A stretch of DNA of 64,000 nucleotides from Yponomeuta sedellus (lineage: Eukaryota > Arthropoda > Insecta > Lepidoptera > Yponomeutidae): assembly GCA_934045075.1 (NCBI GenBank), contig OW203732.1, forward strand, positions 14,548,201 through 14,612,200, given 5' to 3'. The translations under genes were made by a program, and so were the position numbers. Shown here piece by piece: positions 41,870-52,005 of this stretch; within the stretch, counting starts at the first letter, position 1; each line of letters opens with the position of its first letter. The notes under the pieces were generated by a model, which was not told the origin of the DNA, made no database searches, and saw only the letters and a program-made list of their open reading frames with translations.

Positions 41870-44800
41870 ATGCAAACTACACGTTCCTTGAATGTTGAGA
41901 AATTCGATGGAAATAATTTCCGGCAATGGAAATTCCAAATAAAATGCGCATTGAAAGCAAATGGGATCGATATTTCCACACCTAAACCGGAAACAAACCC
42001 AAGTGCATGGTTAAAACATGATGGAATGGCAATGTTCATAATAACCTCTTCGATGGATCTAAAACAAATTACACTGATAGAAAACTGTGAAACTGCTCAA
42101 GAAATTATGTCAAAACTAGAATCTGTATACGAACAGAAAAGTGAATTGAATAAAATGCTCATTCACGAACGGTTTTACCAGTACAAAATGTGTATAAGTG
42201 ACAGTGTAGCACAACACATCTCTAAGGTAGAAAACCTAGCTCAACAGCTGAGAGATAGTGGAGAGACTGTCAGCGAATTGGCTATCATTACAAAGATATT
42301 AGGCACACTGCCTGCCAAGTACAGATCATTGCGCCAAGCATGGATGTCTTTGGATCCTAAGCAGCAGAATCTCATCAATTTAACTGCACGTTTGCTGGAC
42401 GAAGAAGCCAGTATTGCATGTGAAGAAGAACAAGAAACTGCCCTTCTTGTAGCAAATACTAAGCAACAGAAAAACAATGCGAGTGGTAGTGGTACAAGTC
42501 AGAACAAACACACCAAGCATCGTTTTGAATGTTATAACTGTGGGAAGCGTGGTCAGTTTGCTAAAGAATGTCGTGCTCCGAAGAAACCAACCAGGAAATC
42601 AACAAAAGATGAGACAATGTTGGCGTTTAACATAGAAACCAACCTCAGTGAGGTTGAAGAGAATACCTGGATTTTGGACAGCGGTGCATCTGCACATATA
42701 ACATTCAGAAAAGAGTTTTTCGAAGAACTTGTGGAGTGCAATCAGAAGTCATTGTCATTAGGAAACAAACAGTCTGTAGAAGTATGCGGCATTGGAAAAA
42801 TTATGATTCGCAGGTGGATCGATGATCAGTGGGAGTACAGCATGCTACATGGAGTTCTGTATGTCCCTAGCTTAAGAAGAAACCTGTTTTCTGAAGGAGT
42901 AATAGGTCGAAAAGGGTACACTATCATCAAGAAACACCCAAATGCTTTAATATATAAAGAAGATAAAATTGTGATGACTGCAAAAATTACAGACAATAAC
43001 TTATACAAGCTGAAAATTGAAACTGTGGTTCCAGATACTTGTAACGTGGTTCAAAGTAATCAGAATGACATTAAAAAGTGGCACGAGAGACTGGGACACA
43101 TTAACCTGAAACAAATAAAAAATATGAGTGCAAATAGTGTCGTTGAAGGTTTGAAAATTGATGACAACCAAACTGATTTTGTGTGCGAAGCATGTGCATA
43201 TGGAAAACAGTGTCGCTATCCATTTCACAAATCAGTGCGAGGAGAACTACAGCCAGGTGAGCTAGTATACAGCGATGTCTGCGGGCCTATGAGTCACATG
43301 TCAGTTCAAGGTCTGAGATACTTTGTATTGTTCAAAGATGCTGCTACAAGCTATAGGCATGTATACTTCATGAGAAATAAAAGTGATGTACTGGATTTTT
43401 TTAAGAAATATAACGCTATTGTCAGAACGAAGTACAACTGTAATGTAAAAGCCCTTCATACAGACAATGGAGGAGAGTATGTGAACAAAGCTTTCAAGGA
43501 GTACATGGATAAAGAAGGCATAGCTCATGAGCGTACAGCTCCATACACTCCTGAGCAAAACGGACGCGCTGAGAGGGAACTACGCACCATAGTGGAGAGT
43601 GCTCGATCTATGCTGTATGCAAGAGATATTCCATTGTATTTGTGGGCTGAGGCTGTGAATTGTGCAGTGTATATATTGAACAGAACCTCTTCAAGTCAGA
43701 CTCCTACTAAGACCCCCTATGAGTTATGGAATGGAATGAAACCTCAGTTGGGTCATGTGAAAGTATTTGGTAGTGCAGGCTATGTTCATGTTCCTGACCA
43801 TTTAAGAACAAAATTAGACAAGAAGAGTGAGAAGTTGATACTTGTAGGGTATGATAATACCAATTACAGAATGTATAATACGAGCACAAAACAAGTGAAA
43901 GTATCAAGAAATGTAATTTTTGATGAAGATAAAGTTCCAGAGATTAGACAGAATATAGCACAAATATATGTTCTTGATGAAAAGAAAGAAAATACAGAAG
44001 ATTTAAATGAGACCGCAGTGATGAGTGAAGAAGATGTCACACTGTTAGAAAGTCCATCAAGGGAGAATGAAGACAGTATGCGAAACTGTGACAGTGATGA
44101 TTCTTCCTATGAACTGTCTCGAGAAATAGAAGATGTAGAACCGTCTCATGTAAATCTAAGACCGAGAAATAACAGAAACTTTGAGGCAAATCTCATTGAG
44201 TTCTCATTGTCACAAACATATGAAGAAGCAATGACAAGTTCACACAAAGACGAATGGTCCAAGGCTATTAAAGAAGAGCTAATGGCATTAGAAGAAAATG
44301 AAACTTGGTCCACAGTTGAAAACTTGGGTCAGCGAACACTTACAACAAAGTGGGTTTTTGCTATTAAAAAGGATGAAAGTGGCCAGGTTACACGTTACAA
44401 AGCTCGTCTGTGTGCGCGTGGTTTTAGCCAAGTAAAAGGGATTGACTATCAAGAAATCTTCTCCCCCACCACCAGGTATGACTCAATAAGAATTATTCTT
44501 TCGATTGCAGCAAAGTATAACTTAGACATTCAGCAATTTGATGTAAAAACTGCATTTTTAAATGGATATCTTGAAGAGGATATTTATATAGATATACCAG
44601 AGGGTGTAAAGGTAAACAGTAATTATGTTTTAAAATTAAATAAGTCATTGTATGGGCTTAAGCAGGCGTCTAGATGTTGGAATAAACGTTTCAGTGATTT
44701 CTTAAAGAAATATGGTTTCATACAATCACAGGCTGAAAATTGTTTATATATTGGATTTTTTAAAGGAGTTAGAGTGTTCTTAATTATCTATGTTGATGAT

Positions 44801-45718
44801 GCACTGGTAGTATCAGAAAGCCAACTAGTTATTAAAGAAATTATTGACTATTTAAAACAAGAGTTTAAAATTAAACTATTGAATTTAACATATTTTGTCG
44901 GCATGGAAATACAAAGGTTGAACAATTGCATATGTTTTTGTCAAAGTAATTACATCCAGCAAGTAATTAATAAGTTCTCTATGCAAAATGCAAACCCTGT
45001 AAGTACACCAGCAGACATAAATGTAGTCATTACAAAGAATGTAGATGAAAGTCCTGTAAATTTTCCATACAGAGAAGCTATCGGGTCATTGCTATTTTTG
45101 TGTTCTGTTTCAAGGCTCGATATATCATTTGCTGTAAATGTTTTGAGCAGATATGTTAATAATCCTAGTCAGCAGCATATAAATGCAGTTAAGCGTATAA
45201 TAAAATACTTAATTGATACTAAAGATTATTATATTCAGTATGGAGAAAGCAGTGATATCAAAGGGTATTCAGATTCAGACTTTGCAGGAGATTTTGATAC
45301 TCGAAAATCTACTACAGGATACATTTTCCAAATGAATGGAGGACCAATAACTTGGTGTAGTCAAAAACAAAAGACTGTTGCTCTCTCCACTACTGAGGCA
45401 GAGTTTGTAGCTGCCTGTGAAGCGGCAAAAGAAATATTGTGGTTAAAACAATTTTTGACAGAATTAGGTGAGAATTATAAATGCATTACACTGTGTGTTG
45501 ACAACCAGAGTGCTATTAAACTAATTAACAATCCTGCTTACCACAAAAAAACAAAGCATATAGATGTTAAATATAATTTTGTGAGGGAAAAAGTGGAAAT
45601 GGGCTTAATAAAGATTGAATATGTATCAAGTAAAAATCAATTGGCTGACATTTTGACAAAAGCTTTGCCCACTCAAACTTTTGCATATCTAAGAAGTCAT
45701 TTTTTGTTTAACAATTAA
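41870..45718 (+). CDS. Copia Gag-Pol polyprotein, 1282 aa
   Basis: Single frame starting 102 nt after the 5' LTR. Order: Gag (about 1-215); zinc knuckle 221-234 (CYNCGKRGQFAKEC), where the expected His is Gln229; protease with active site DSGAS (D270); GAG-pre-integrase with HX4H (H405, H410) and CX2C (C439, C442); integrase DD35E (D469, D532, E568); reverse transcriptase with first Asp D891 (FDVKTAFLNG) and YVDD (D976, D977); RNase H (D1135 in GYSDSDFAGD, TTEAEFVAACEAAKE). Ends at 45718 with all pol catalytic residues present. The integrase-before-RT order and the motifs are diagnostic of Ty1/copia. It makes the particle and copies RNA to DNA for reinsertion. The only visible flaw is the Gag zinc-knuckle residue, which could weaken RNA packaging. 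Confidence 0.95.
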   Translation: MQTTRSLNVEKFDGNNFRQWKFQIKCALKANGIDISTPKPETNPSAWLKHDGMAMFIITSSMDLKQITLIENCETAQEIMSKLESVYEQKSELNKMLIHERFYQYKMCISDSVAQHISKVENLAQQLRDSGETVSELAIITKILGTLPAKYRSLRQAWMSLDPKQQNLINLTARLLDEEASIACEEEQETALLVANTKQQKNNASGSGTSQNKHTKHRFECYNCGKRGQFAKECRAPKKPTRKSTKDETMLAFNIETNLSEVEENTWILDSGASAHITFRKEFFEELVECNQKSLSLGNKQSVEVCGIGKIMIRRWIDDQWEYSMLHGVLYVPSLRRNLFSEGVIGRKGYTIIKKHPNALIYKEDKIVMTAKITDNNLYKLKIETVVPDTCNVVQSNQNDIKKWHERLGHINLKQIKNMSANSVVEGLKIDDNQTDFVCEACAYGKQCRYPFHKSVRGELQPGELVYSDVCGPMSHMSVQGLRYFVLFKDAATSYRHVYFMRNKSDVLDFFKKYNAIVRTKYNCNVKALHTDNGGEYVNKAFKEYMDKEGIAHERTAPYTPEQNGRAERELRTIVESARSMLYARDIPLYLWAEAVNCAVYILNRTSSSQTPTKTPYELWNGMKPQLGHVKVFGSAGYVHVPDHLRTKLDKKSEKLILVGYDNTNYRMYNTSTKQVKVSRNVIFDEDKVPEIRQNIAQIYVLDEKKENTEDLNETAVMSEEDVTLLESPSRENEDSMRNCDSDDSSYELSREIEDVEPSHVNLRPRNNRNFEANLIEFSLSQTYEEAMTSSHKDEWSKAIKEELMALEENETWSTVENLGQRTLTTKWVFAIKKDESGQVTRYKARLCARGFSQVKGIDYQEIFSPTTRYDSIRIILSIAAKYNLDIQQFDVKTAFLNGYLEEDIYIDIPEGVKVNSNYVLKLNKSLYGLKQASRCWNKRFSDFLKKYGFIQSQAENCLYIGFFKGVRVFLIIYVDDALVVSESQLVIKEIIDYLKQEFKIKLLNLTYFVGMEIQRLNNCICFCQSNYIQQVINKFSMQNANPVSTPADINVVITKNVDESPVNFPYREAIGSLLFLCSVSRLDISFAVNVLSRYVNNPSQQHINAVKRIIKYLIDTKDYYIQYGESSDIKGYSDSDFAGDFDTRKSTTGYIFQMNGGPITWCSQKQKTVALSTTEAEFVAACEAAKEILWLKQFLTELGENYKCITLCVDNQSAIKLINNPAYHKKTKHIDVKYNFVREKVEMGLIKIEYVSSKNQLADILTKALPTQTFAYLRSHFLFNN

Positions 45719-45803
45719 TTTTTGTTGAAAGTATGTATTAGAATACATGAAGAATTTATTTTGTGTTTTTGAAATTAGAAACTAAGTATGTTTTTAATGT
45801 TAA

Positions 45804-45816
45804 ATTTTAGTGGGAG
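45804..45816 (+). promoter_or_regulatory. Polypurine tract before the 3' LTR
   Basis: TTTAGTGGGAG directly precedes the LTR start at 45817. Purine run AGTGGGAG, the usual copia-type plus-strand primer site. Confidence 0.7.
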
Positions 45817-46005
45817 TGTTAAAAAGAAAAGTTTAACATTTAAATTAGTCTATGATTTTTAGTGTTTTTTTCTTAAAACGGCCACAGGTGGCGCTAGGTT
45901 GCTGGGTGACGAAGTTTTCTTGTTGTGCAAAATTAGGAAATAAAACATTACCTACTGTGAAAGAAATCTCAAGCTTTTACTAAGAGAAACCCATATACCT
46001 CAATT
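45817..46005 (+). repeat. Copia 3' LTR
   Basis: 189 bp, identical to the 5' LTR at every position I compared. Followed by TTATA. Confidence 0.95.
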
Positions 46006-46337
46006 TTATAATCAATCAGTTGAGTTAAGCAACAACAGGCACGGTCAGGTGCAGGATGGCTGACCGTCCCGTGACTACCGCTAGTAGCATTTTTTCCAAG
46101 TGGTTCCGTGCTTTGCAATCCACGCTATGCTGTTGGTGCCGGCTGCTATGTATTGGAATGCGTTAAGCCATGTCAGAGGCCTTATGGGTGGCGTGATAAC
46201 TTCTGGCAGTAAGGCCCGCCGCTGTCTTACAATTCTCCACCAACCCGGACTTGGCCCCCATGGTGGAGTAAGGCCTAACCTTCCTGTGATGCAGGCAGAG
46301 ATCCGTGCCCCAGCAGTAGGGACATACAAGGGTTGAT
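46006..46337 (+). mobile_element. 5S-headed SINE, 3' part (split by copia)
   Basis: Resumes at TTATAATCAATCAGTTGAGTTAAG, with GCACGGTCAGG and GGATGGCTGACCG (one change in box C), then the body to GCAGTAGGGACATACAAGG. With 41548-41578 it forms one SINE older than the copia element. Confidence 0.85.
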
Positions 46338-46394
46338 GTCGATAAAAAAAAATTACACAAAAAATAATCTGTGGGTCAATCGACATTGCTGTTT

Positions 46395-46435
46395 ACATTG
46401 TACATATATTTGTCATAGTAAATCATGATTGTAGT
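46395..46435. repeat. Half copy of a palindromic MITE
   Basis: TTGTACATATATTTGTCATAGTAAATCATGATTGTAGTTC is related to the arm at 54447-54490. Confidence 0.45.
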
Positions 46436-46941
46436 TCGATGAAACAAGCCCCTGGTGTGTTACATATGTCAGCATAAACCCAACTAGTACTGGTGACACC
46501 TCAGCCACAACTTAATGCTTCACCTCATCGGTCACCAAAGACCCGAGTGGTTTTAAAGTCATTTGTATTACAACTCAGTCCCCTTAAGCGCGCCTGATGT
46601 CCGGAATCCGAGATGCGATTACAGATGTGCCTACACTGTTAAATTACATAGAGACCGTTATTTGTCCTGAGCCGTGAGCGATGTAGCTTACATACGTTAT
46701 TGGCTCTTAAAAACTTGCATTAAAAAACACACTAGCGCCATGCGGTTAGTTAATTGGGTTTTTGGTGTTTGTAGGATTTTTGGCGGAATTTAGCAAAGTA
46801 ATTGTCACATTTTATTGCTGTTATGGATTTACAAAATAACGCCTGATTCCATGCAATATCTTAAAAACTTATTGGTTTGAGTAATTAAGTTTTTAAGTAT
46901 CAATATGTAACGGAAAGAAGGAAATTCCGATATATAGAAGA
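46436..46941. other. No gene recognised
   Basis: No coding frame or assignable element. Confidence 0.45.
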
Positions 46942-47142
46942 CTAGCTGTGCCCCGCGGTGTTACCAGCGGTTTATCGATTTTCCCATGGGAATAAGATAT
47001 TTTTCCGCAGAAAAACCCAGCCCATGTGTTAATCAAGGCTGTCAGCTAACTCCATACCAAATTTTATTCAAATTGGTCCAGCCGTTTTGACGTGAAGAAG
47101 TAACAAATATACACACTCACTGCCTTTATAATATTAGTGTGA
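46942..47142 (-). mobile_element. Helitron-like non-autonomous element (201 bp)
   Basis: Minus strand starts TCACACTAATATTATAAAGG after A and ends CGCGGGGCACAGCTAG before T. A CCGC...GCGG stem lies shortly before the end. Same family as the ends at 40443-41457. Confidence 0.8.
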
Positions 47143-47211
47143 TAATTTATGGTATACGTTTTTAAATGTAGGTACTTTAAAATAAGTAGAGGTCTCTAAC
47201 AATAACTTACG

Positions 47212-47259
47212 ATTTAAAATAAATCATACACACTACAGTGTGTATGATTTATTTTAAAT
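47212..47259. repeat. Perfect 23-bp hairpin, 2-nt loop
   Basis: ATTTAAAATAAATCATACAC (start of 47212-47234), loop AC, exact complement 47237-47259. It continues outward imperfectly with AACTTA / TAAGTT. Confidence 0.9.
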
Positions 47260-47273
47260 AGTTAAGTTACAAC

Positions 47274-47385
47274 TTCATGATAGTTTAAAAATCTATTTAG
47301 AGGCAAAAATTTTAAAAAAAATTTAAATTTGTTCCTTAGCACGGGTTAGTGCATTAAAAATAAAAATATTATATTCATGATAGTT
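47274..47385 (-). mobile_element. SINE family C end fragment with target duplication
   Basis: 88-bp insert (47286-47373) between TTCATGATAGTT repeats (47274-47285, 47374-47385). It holds TATTTAGAGGCAAAAATTTT and CCTTAGCACGGGTTAGTGC, i.e. the family-C outer parts without the tRNA-like core. Confidence 0.8.
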
Positions 47386-47746
47386 ACTAGAATCATGACC
47401 TCTTTAAAATTGCTACTTTTTACTTTAAATTTTATTTTACTATGTTAAAACAATATTAGTTAAGGATCAAACACGTATTACAATCGTTACGCAATACGCA
47501 AAAGCACTCCTCAGAGACAGTTTATTTAATTTGTGGTTGCGGTTTTTTCTTGTAGAATGTCCACTATAAACCTATTTCAGACACCCTTGTTTTTTATGAG
47601 TAAGGCTGCTAATCCATAAATATTGCTTTGTTAAAACTAGTATCCGTAAAATAAAGATTCAATTCTTTTAGAAAATAAACACTTAGGTAGCTGTTAGTTT
47701 AAGCGAAATGACATCCAAATTAGCCTAAAATTGTATATCAGGTAGG
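47386..47746. other. No gene recognised
   Basis: AT-rich. No coding frame or assignable element. Confidence 0.45.
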
Positions 47747-48155
47747 GATTAAACGAAGAAGCAGAACGAATTAAAGAAGCGCTCATGGCCTAGGCGAACC
47801 GAGTGATTGGAATCAATCACTTGGTTAAGCAACAACAGGCGCGGTCAGGTACAGGATGGGTGAGAGTCCCGTGACTACCGCTAGTGGCATTTTTCCGAGC
47901 GCTTCCGTGCTTCGCAAGGCACGTAAAGCCGTTGGTGCCGGCTGTCATATAATGGCAGTCGTTAAGCCATGTCAGAGGCCTTATGGGCGGCTTGATAACA
48001 TCTGACAGTAAGGCCCGACACTGTCTTACAATCCTCCACCAACCCGGACTTGGCCCCCGTGGTGGAGTATGGCCTAACCTTCCTGCGATGCAGGAAGAGA
48101 CCCGTGCCCCAGCAGTGGGGACATACAAGGGTTGATAACGATTAAACAAGAAGCA
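47747..48155 (+). mobile_element. 5S-headed SINE, full length, with target duplication
   Basis: Body 47764-48139 (376 bp) between near-identical repeats GATTAAACGAAGAAGCA (47747-47763) and GATTAAACAAGAAGCA (48140-48155, one base shorter). Head with GATTGGAATCAATCACTTGG, TTAAGCAACAACAGGCGCGG, GGATGGGTGAGAGTCC; 3' end CCCCAGCAGTGGGGACATAC. The best plus-strand reference copy in the window. Confidence 0.9.
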
Positions 48156-48484
48156 TCAACTATGTCGCATTTTCCAATAGGTACCTACCTATCGACCCAC
48201 CACGTCACATATTTTCACAATAGCCTTATTAGCGGGGATTAATAAACACAATAGACGTATTGTGTATAAACGGCTCTGTAAACTAATTCCACAAAATAAT
48301 GGTAAGTTTGAGAAGGTTCACTTTAGTGAAAATAAAGAGATAATTCTGAAATCCTATAATTTATTATGTACCTACTTCACATAGTATGTAATTACTTACA
48401 TTCTCGCAATCTTTTGCTACTTGGTATAAATATATTTTCGATTTAATTATTTAAATAGGTACATGCACCTACCCACTATATTCC
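48156..48484. other. No gene recognised
   Basis: AT-rich. No coding frame or assignable element. Confidence 0.45.
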
Positions 48485-48690
48485 TCATGCAATCCACTCC
48501 ATCCAAAGGTTGTCTTGAAGAAATGGCTATAAGCGATAAGCGATAATTGTATAAAGTTATTTAAATTGAAGAAATCATGGTTGCGATAAGACCGCCAATT
48601 GTATAAAATTACTTGTATTCAAGAAATCATGGTTGTAAACTTTTTTCTGGCTGTACAATGAAGTGTTCTGTATCTATCTCTCTATCTTTT
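48485..48690 (+). mobile_element. LINE 3' tail with internal duplication
   Basis: CCATCCAAAGGTTGTCTTGAAG, then GCGATAATTGTATAAAGTT ... GAAGAAATCATGGTTG, partly repeated as GCGATAAGACCGCCAATTG ... AAGAAATCATGGTTG, then a TATCTATCTCTCTATC tail. Same LINE tail family as 59395-59520. Confidence 0.65.
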
Positions 48691-48745
48691 TATAAGCTGA
48701 CCCCGCAAAAGTTGTTTTGCCTTATTAATTAGCGATTATTAATAA

Positions 48746-48815
48746 GGCGCCTGTTGTTGCCTAACTCAAGCGATTGATTCCAATCACTCGGGGACTAGGC
48801 CACGAGCGCTTTCAG
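48746..48815 (-). mobile_element. 5S-headed SINE, head only
   Basis: GGCGCCTGTTGTTGCCTAAC TCAAGCGATTGATTCCAATC, then GGGGACTAGGCCACGAGCG: the head end of the SINE on the minus strand, lacking box C and the body. A second head-only copy besides 8499-8597. Confidence 0.7.
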
Positions 48816-48894
48816 CGCGTTGTTTCAAAAACTCGTATAAGTCGCATGATGATAAAATATTATATAAAATCTTGCTGACTCGACAAACGTTGTT

Positions 48895-48945
48895 TTAAAA
48901 ACCTATTTAGAGGCTAACATTCTACCCGTATCCGTGCCAAAAAAA
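48895..48945 (-). mobile_element. SINE family C fragment
   Basis: AAAACCTATTTAGAGGCTAAC followed by CTACCCGTATCCGTGCC, matching the reverse-oriented family-C end with part of the anticodon arm. Confidence 0.5.
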
Positions 48946-51221
48946 AGAATATAAACATTGTTTTGCCGTACTAATTAGCCTACGACCTATTTTCAGACCT
49001 ACCAACAAACAAAAAAACATAGAAATCGGTGAAGCCGTTCCTATAGACAACAATTTCATCGTGACTTATGTTCATTTAGATAATTGCGACGCAAATCGTT
49101 CGCTAATTATGGAATTGAGATTAATTAATCTGGTTATGGAATCACAATGATACATTCTAAAACTAAGGTTAACACGAGTACTAGACATAATTAAAACTGT
49201 TTTTATACGGATTTCACTCGTTTATTATATTTTTAAAAAGAATGAAGAAAGAAATAAAGAAATGATTTTTTTAATGAAGAAGACCGTTTCTTCCCTAGAA
49301 TGATACGCGAGGCAATAGAGATCCGCCGGCATCCAAATTTCAATAGAGATCGTGGTTGGAATATACCGGCAGCATGGGAACCAGTGCTTAAGTGCATGAG
49401 ACCCCTTTGCTAAAAGTGTGACTGTAGAGTTATTTTAATTTCAATTAATAATCAATATTTTTAGTTATGCAAAATAATTGGTTTATAAATTTAATTTTTA
49501 ACTTCAATTACTAATAATCAATATTGTTGACTTTATATAAAATAATTGATTTACCTATTTTGGAACGTAAATTCATAATCAACTTTTGTATTTTTTGCCG
49601 AGGGTAGTAAAATAACAGTTAATGCTTTCAAAAAGACGCCTATCACCTCAGTCATCCGAGACCACGGCACCTGTAAAAATGCCGAAACGTCGGAAAATTG
49701 AAAAAAAAATATATAATAATCGAGAGATAATAACATTCTAGAACTGGCAAAAACTTTACTGCAGGTTTGCTAAGGTCATTCGAATAGTAGCGTGGTGTTC
49801 GGGTCATCTGTCTCCCTCCAAAATGGTTGAGACTGATGATGGCTGACCACTGCGTTATGCTCGTGAACGAGTGCTGTTCGTGTGTCTGGCCGCAGCACTT
49901 ATGTTTTCCCCTACTATTGTGAGACATTTGACTAATGCTTTGCCATTTAGGGTTGTTAATGGCAATCATAAAATCTTATTAGGTTTACGTATGGCAACTG
50001 ATGTATTTGGTTTAAGATGATTTGAGAAAAGATGGTCAGAGTGGAGTAAGGCAGCGGCTTATATTTTAAATTGTACATTGACATTCAGCAAACAGAATTT
50101 AAATTCTTTACGTTGAATTTGAACAAATGAGGTCTTTCCTACGTACTATGTTCAACGTTATGAACAATTAACTGAGGATTTAAAACGGATTAAAGGGACT
50201 GGCTTACACATGCGTAGCGACTGAGCCTTCACTTCATAAATAAAAGTTATTAATTGTTCAAGCCCTCTATCGAGCGAAACTTCTAGATGATTGTTTGCTG
50301 AATTCGCTTTAATCTACAGTATTGAATGTTTGGTGATACCCTTTTGTTCTAAACTCGCACTAATACCGTGGAAAATAAGAGCTATAAGCATAATAATTGC
50401 ATTAACGTGATCGGTCGTCTCTGTACACGCGACAGAAGATGAAATGAAGCCATACATCCTGTCTATCATTTCCAATAAGTTTCTGACTACTTTGCAATGA
50501 GAGGTTTTTCTATTTGATTATTAAAAAGAAGTAGTTGCCAAGAGTTTTTCTTTTCCCTATTGTTCTTAAATTTCAACATACGATGTGATGTGTTACATCT
50601 AAGTGTAATAATCAAAAAAATATTGTGACGTTCCGTTCCTCGCAGTAACATACCAAGTTCACCGCCATCTATCAAGGGACTGGCAAATATAACAAAACTA
50701 TAAAAAGAAAATGCCTGGTGGGCCACGGTAGCAAAGGACTTGGAGCGAGCCCAGTTGAGCGAGCAGACCACCCAGGACAGAAAATCCAGGAGCAAAAGAA
50801 CGAGCCGACCCTAAATAATGGGATGAGGCAAAGACAAAGAAGAGATAAAAAGAAAATGCCTTAATTTATAATATCTAGTCTGTTTTGCTCCCGACTGTAC
50901 AAATTAGTATAGTGTTTCGAATAGCTACATACACCGATCTCTGTAGTACGCTGATCCGATTAGCGAGTACTCGTCTTTCAATACTCTACACTACACTAGC
51001 GCGGTAAACAGTGAGTATTAAATCGTTTTCTTTAGAAACAGTAGCTGGCTCTCTAAGTTAGGGTCTATCCACGTTAAATCAGTCCAGGGCGGTAAGATTT
51101 GATTTAAAAAAAATCCTTAAATACTAATCCTCAGATTAAAAACTACAATACTTATGCAAAAACGGCCCGTCTGCTGGACGGGCGAGCGTGTAATGTGCTA
51201 GTATTAATTTTTTTTTATGTA
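48946..51221. other. No gene; probable old retroelement piece at 49649-49930
   Basis: ACCTGTAAAAATGCCGAAACGTCGG (about 49670-49694) is a phrase I associate with 3' regions of dispersed retroelements, followed by non-coding sequence to about 49930. Frames at 49652-49969 (-) and 50487-50795 (-) have no recognised domain. The rest is unassigned. Confidence 0.4.
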
Positions 51222-51390
51222 GCCTACACCCAACTGCATAGCACATGTATTCTCTCAGAGACAGAGAGTACGGGCTTAATTATCACGCGTGCCCACCGCG
51301 GATTGACAATTTTAAACACTGAGGCACGTGAACACCTCAGGCACTCGGGTTTCCTCACGATGTTTTTCCTTCAACGTTAACGAGAAATTA
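51222..51390 (+). mobile_element. SINE/LINE tail fragment (CTCTCTCAGAGAGA family)
   Basis: ATTCTCTCAGAGACAGAGAG, GGCACGTGAACACCTCAGGC, TTTCCTCACGATGTTTTTCC. Same family as 8755-8915. Confidence 0.6.
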
Positions 51391-51699
51391 ATGACTTAAA
51401 ATGTCTCTGGTTCCATGCAGATGGCAATTTGGAAACTAGGTACATTTTGCTACATCGCTTCCCATGTAATTGCAGCCATGAAAATCGACGAGCCTTATGC
51501 GGCGGACGGATTTTCGGCGCAAGCTGTGCGAGGGGAGTGTCGGGGCTCTACGTATAATTGGAAATCGGTTTGAAGCTTATTTGCGATTGTATAGTTTTTG
51601 TAGTTGTGTATATTTAAAAAGGGTGGCCAGACTCGGCCCCCGTGGTGAGTATGGTTTTTTTTGTGTCCTTTCAATATGTATTCATTGTTAAGTGTTTAT

Positions 51700-52005
51700 G
51701 TTGAAAAACCTATTTAGAGGCTAAAAATTCCACCTCGGGGCTGCAAGTGATGCAATTTACTTAAGCCAGATGTTGCTGCCTGTACATAATATAGAGAGTA
51801 CTGTAAGGAGATGCGAAATTTCACTGGTGCCGGTAAGTCGTCCATTAGCTCAGTTGGGAGAGCGCTGGCACGGGTAGCCAGAGGTCGCGGGTTCGAGTCC
51901 CGGCATGGGTGGAATTGTTAGCCTCTAAATAAGTTTTTAGAGGTTAAAAACGCGACCTCTGGCTAACCGTGCCAGCGCTCTCCCAACTGAACTAATGGGC
52001 GACGA
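51700..52005. mobile_element. SINE family C with a partial inverted copy at its 3' end
   Basis: Plus-strand SINE (tRNA-like core about 51840-51911), reaching GCCTCTAAATAAG. There it turns: TTTTTAGAGGTTAAAAACG, then the complement of the core (GCGACCTCTGGCTAACCGTG, CCAGCGCTCTCCCAACTGA) to 52003. The turn lies at CCTCTAAA...TTTAGAGG in the SINE end. The T-arm portion is missing from the inverted copy. Confidence 0.8.

Larger units (their letters stand above)
41574..46010 (+). mobile_element. Intact Ty1/copia LTR retrotransposon
   Basis: Element 41579-46005 (4427 bp) between 5-bp duplications TTATA (41574-41578, 46006-46010). The two 189-bp LTRs are identical over their full length. A primer-binding site, a single gag-pol frame and a polypurine tract are all present. 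Identical LTRs and an open 1282-codon frame point to a very recent insertion. It sits inside a 5S-headed SINE. Confidence 0.95.

Noticed and set aside
41579..46005. Endogenous retrovirus
   Set aside because: Integrase precedes reverse transcriptase and there is no envelope frame; it is a Ty1/copia element.
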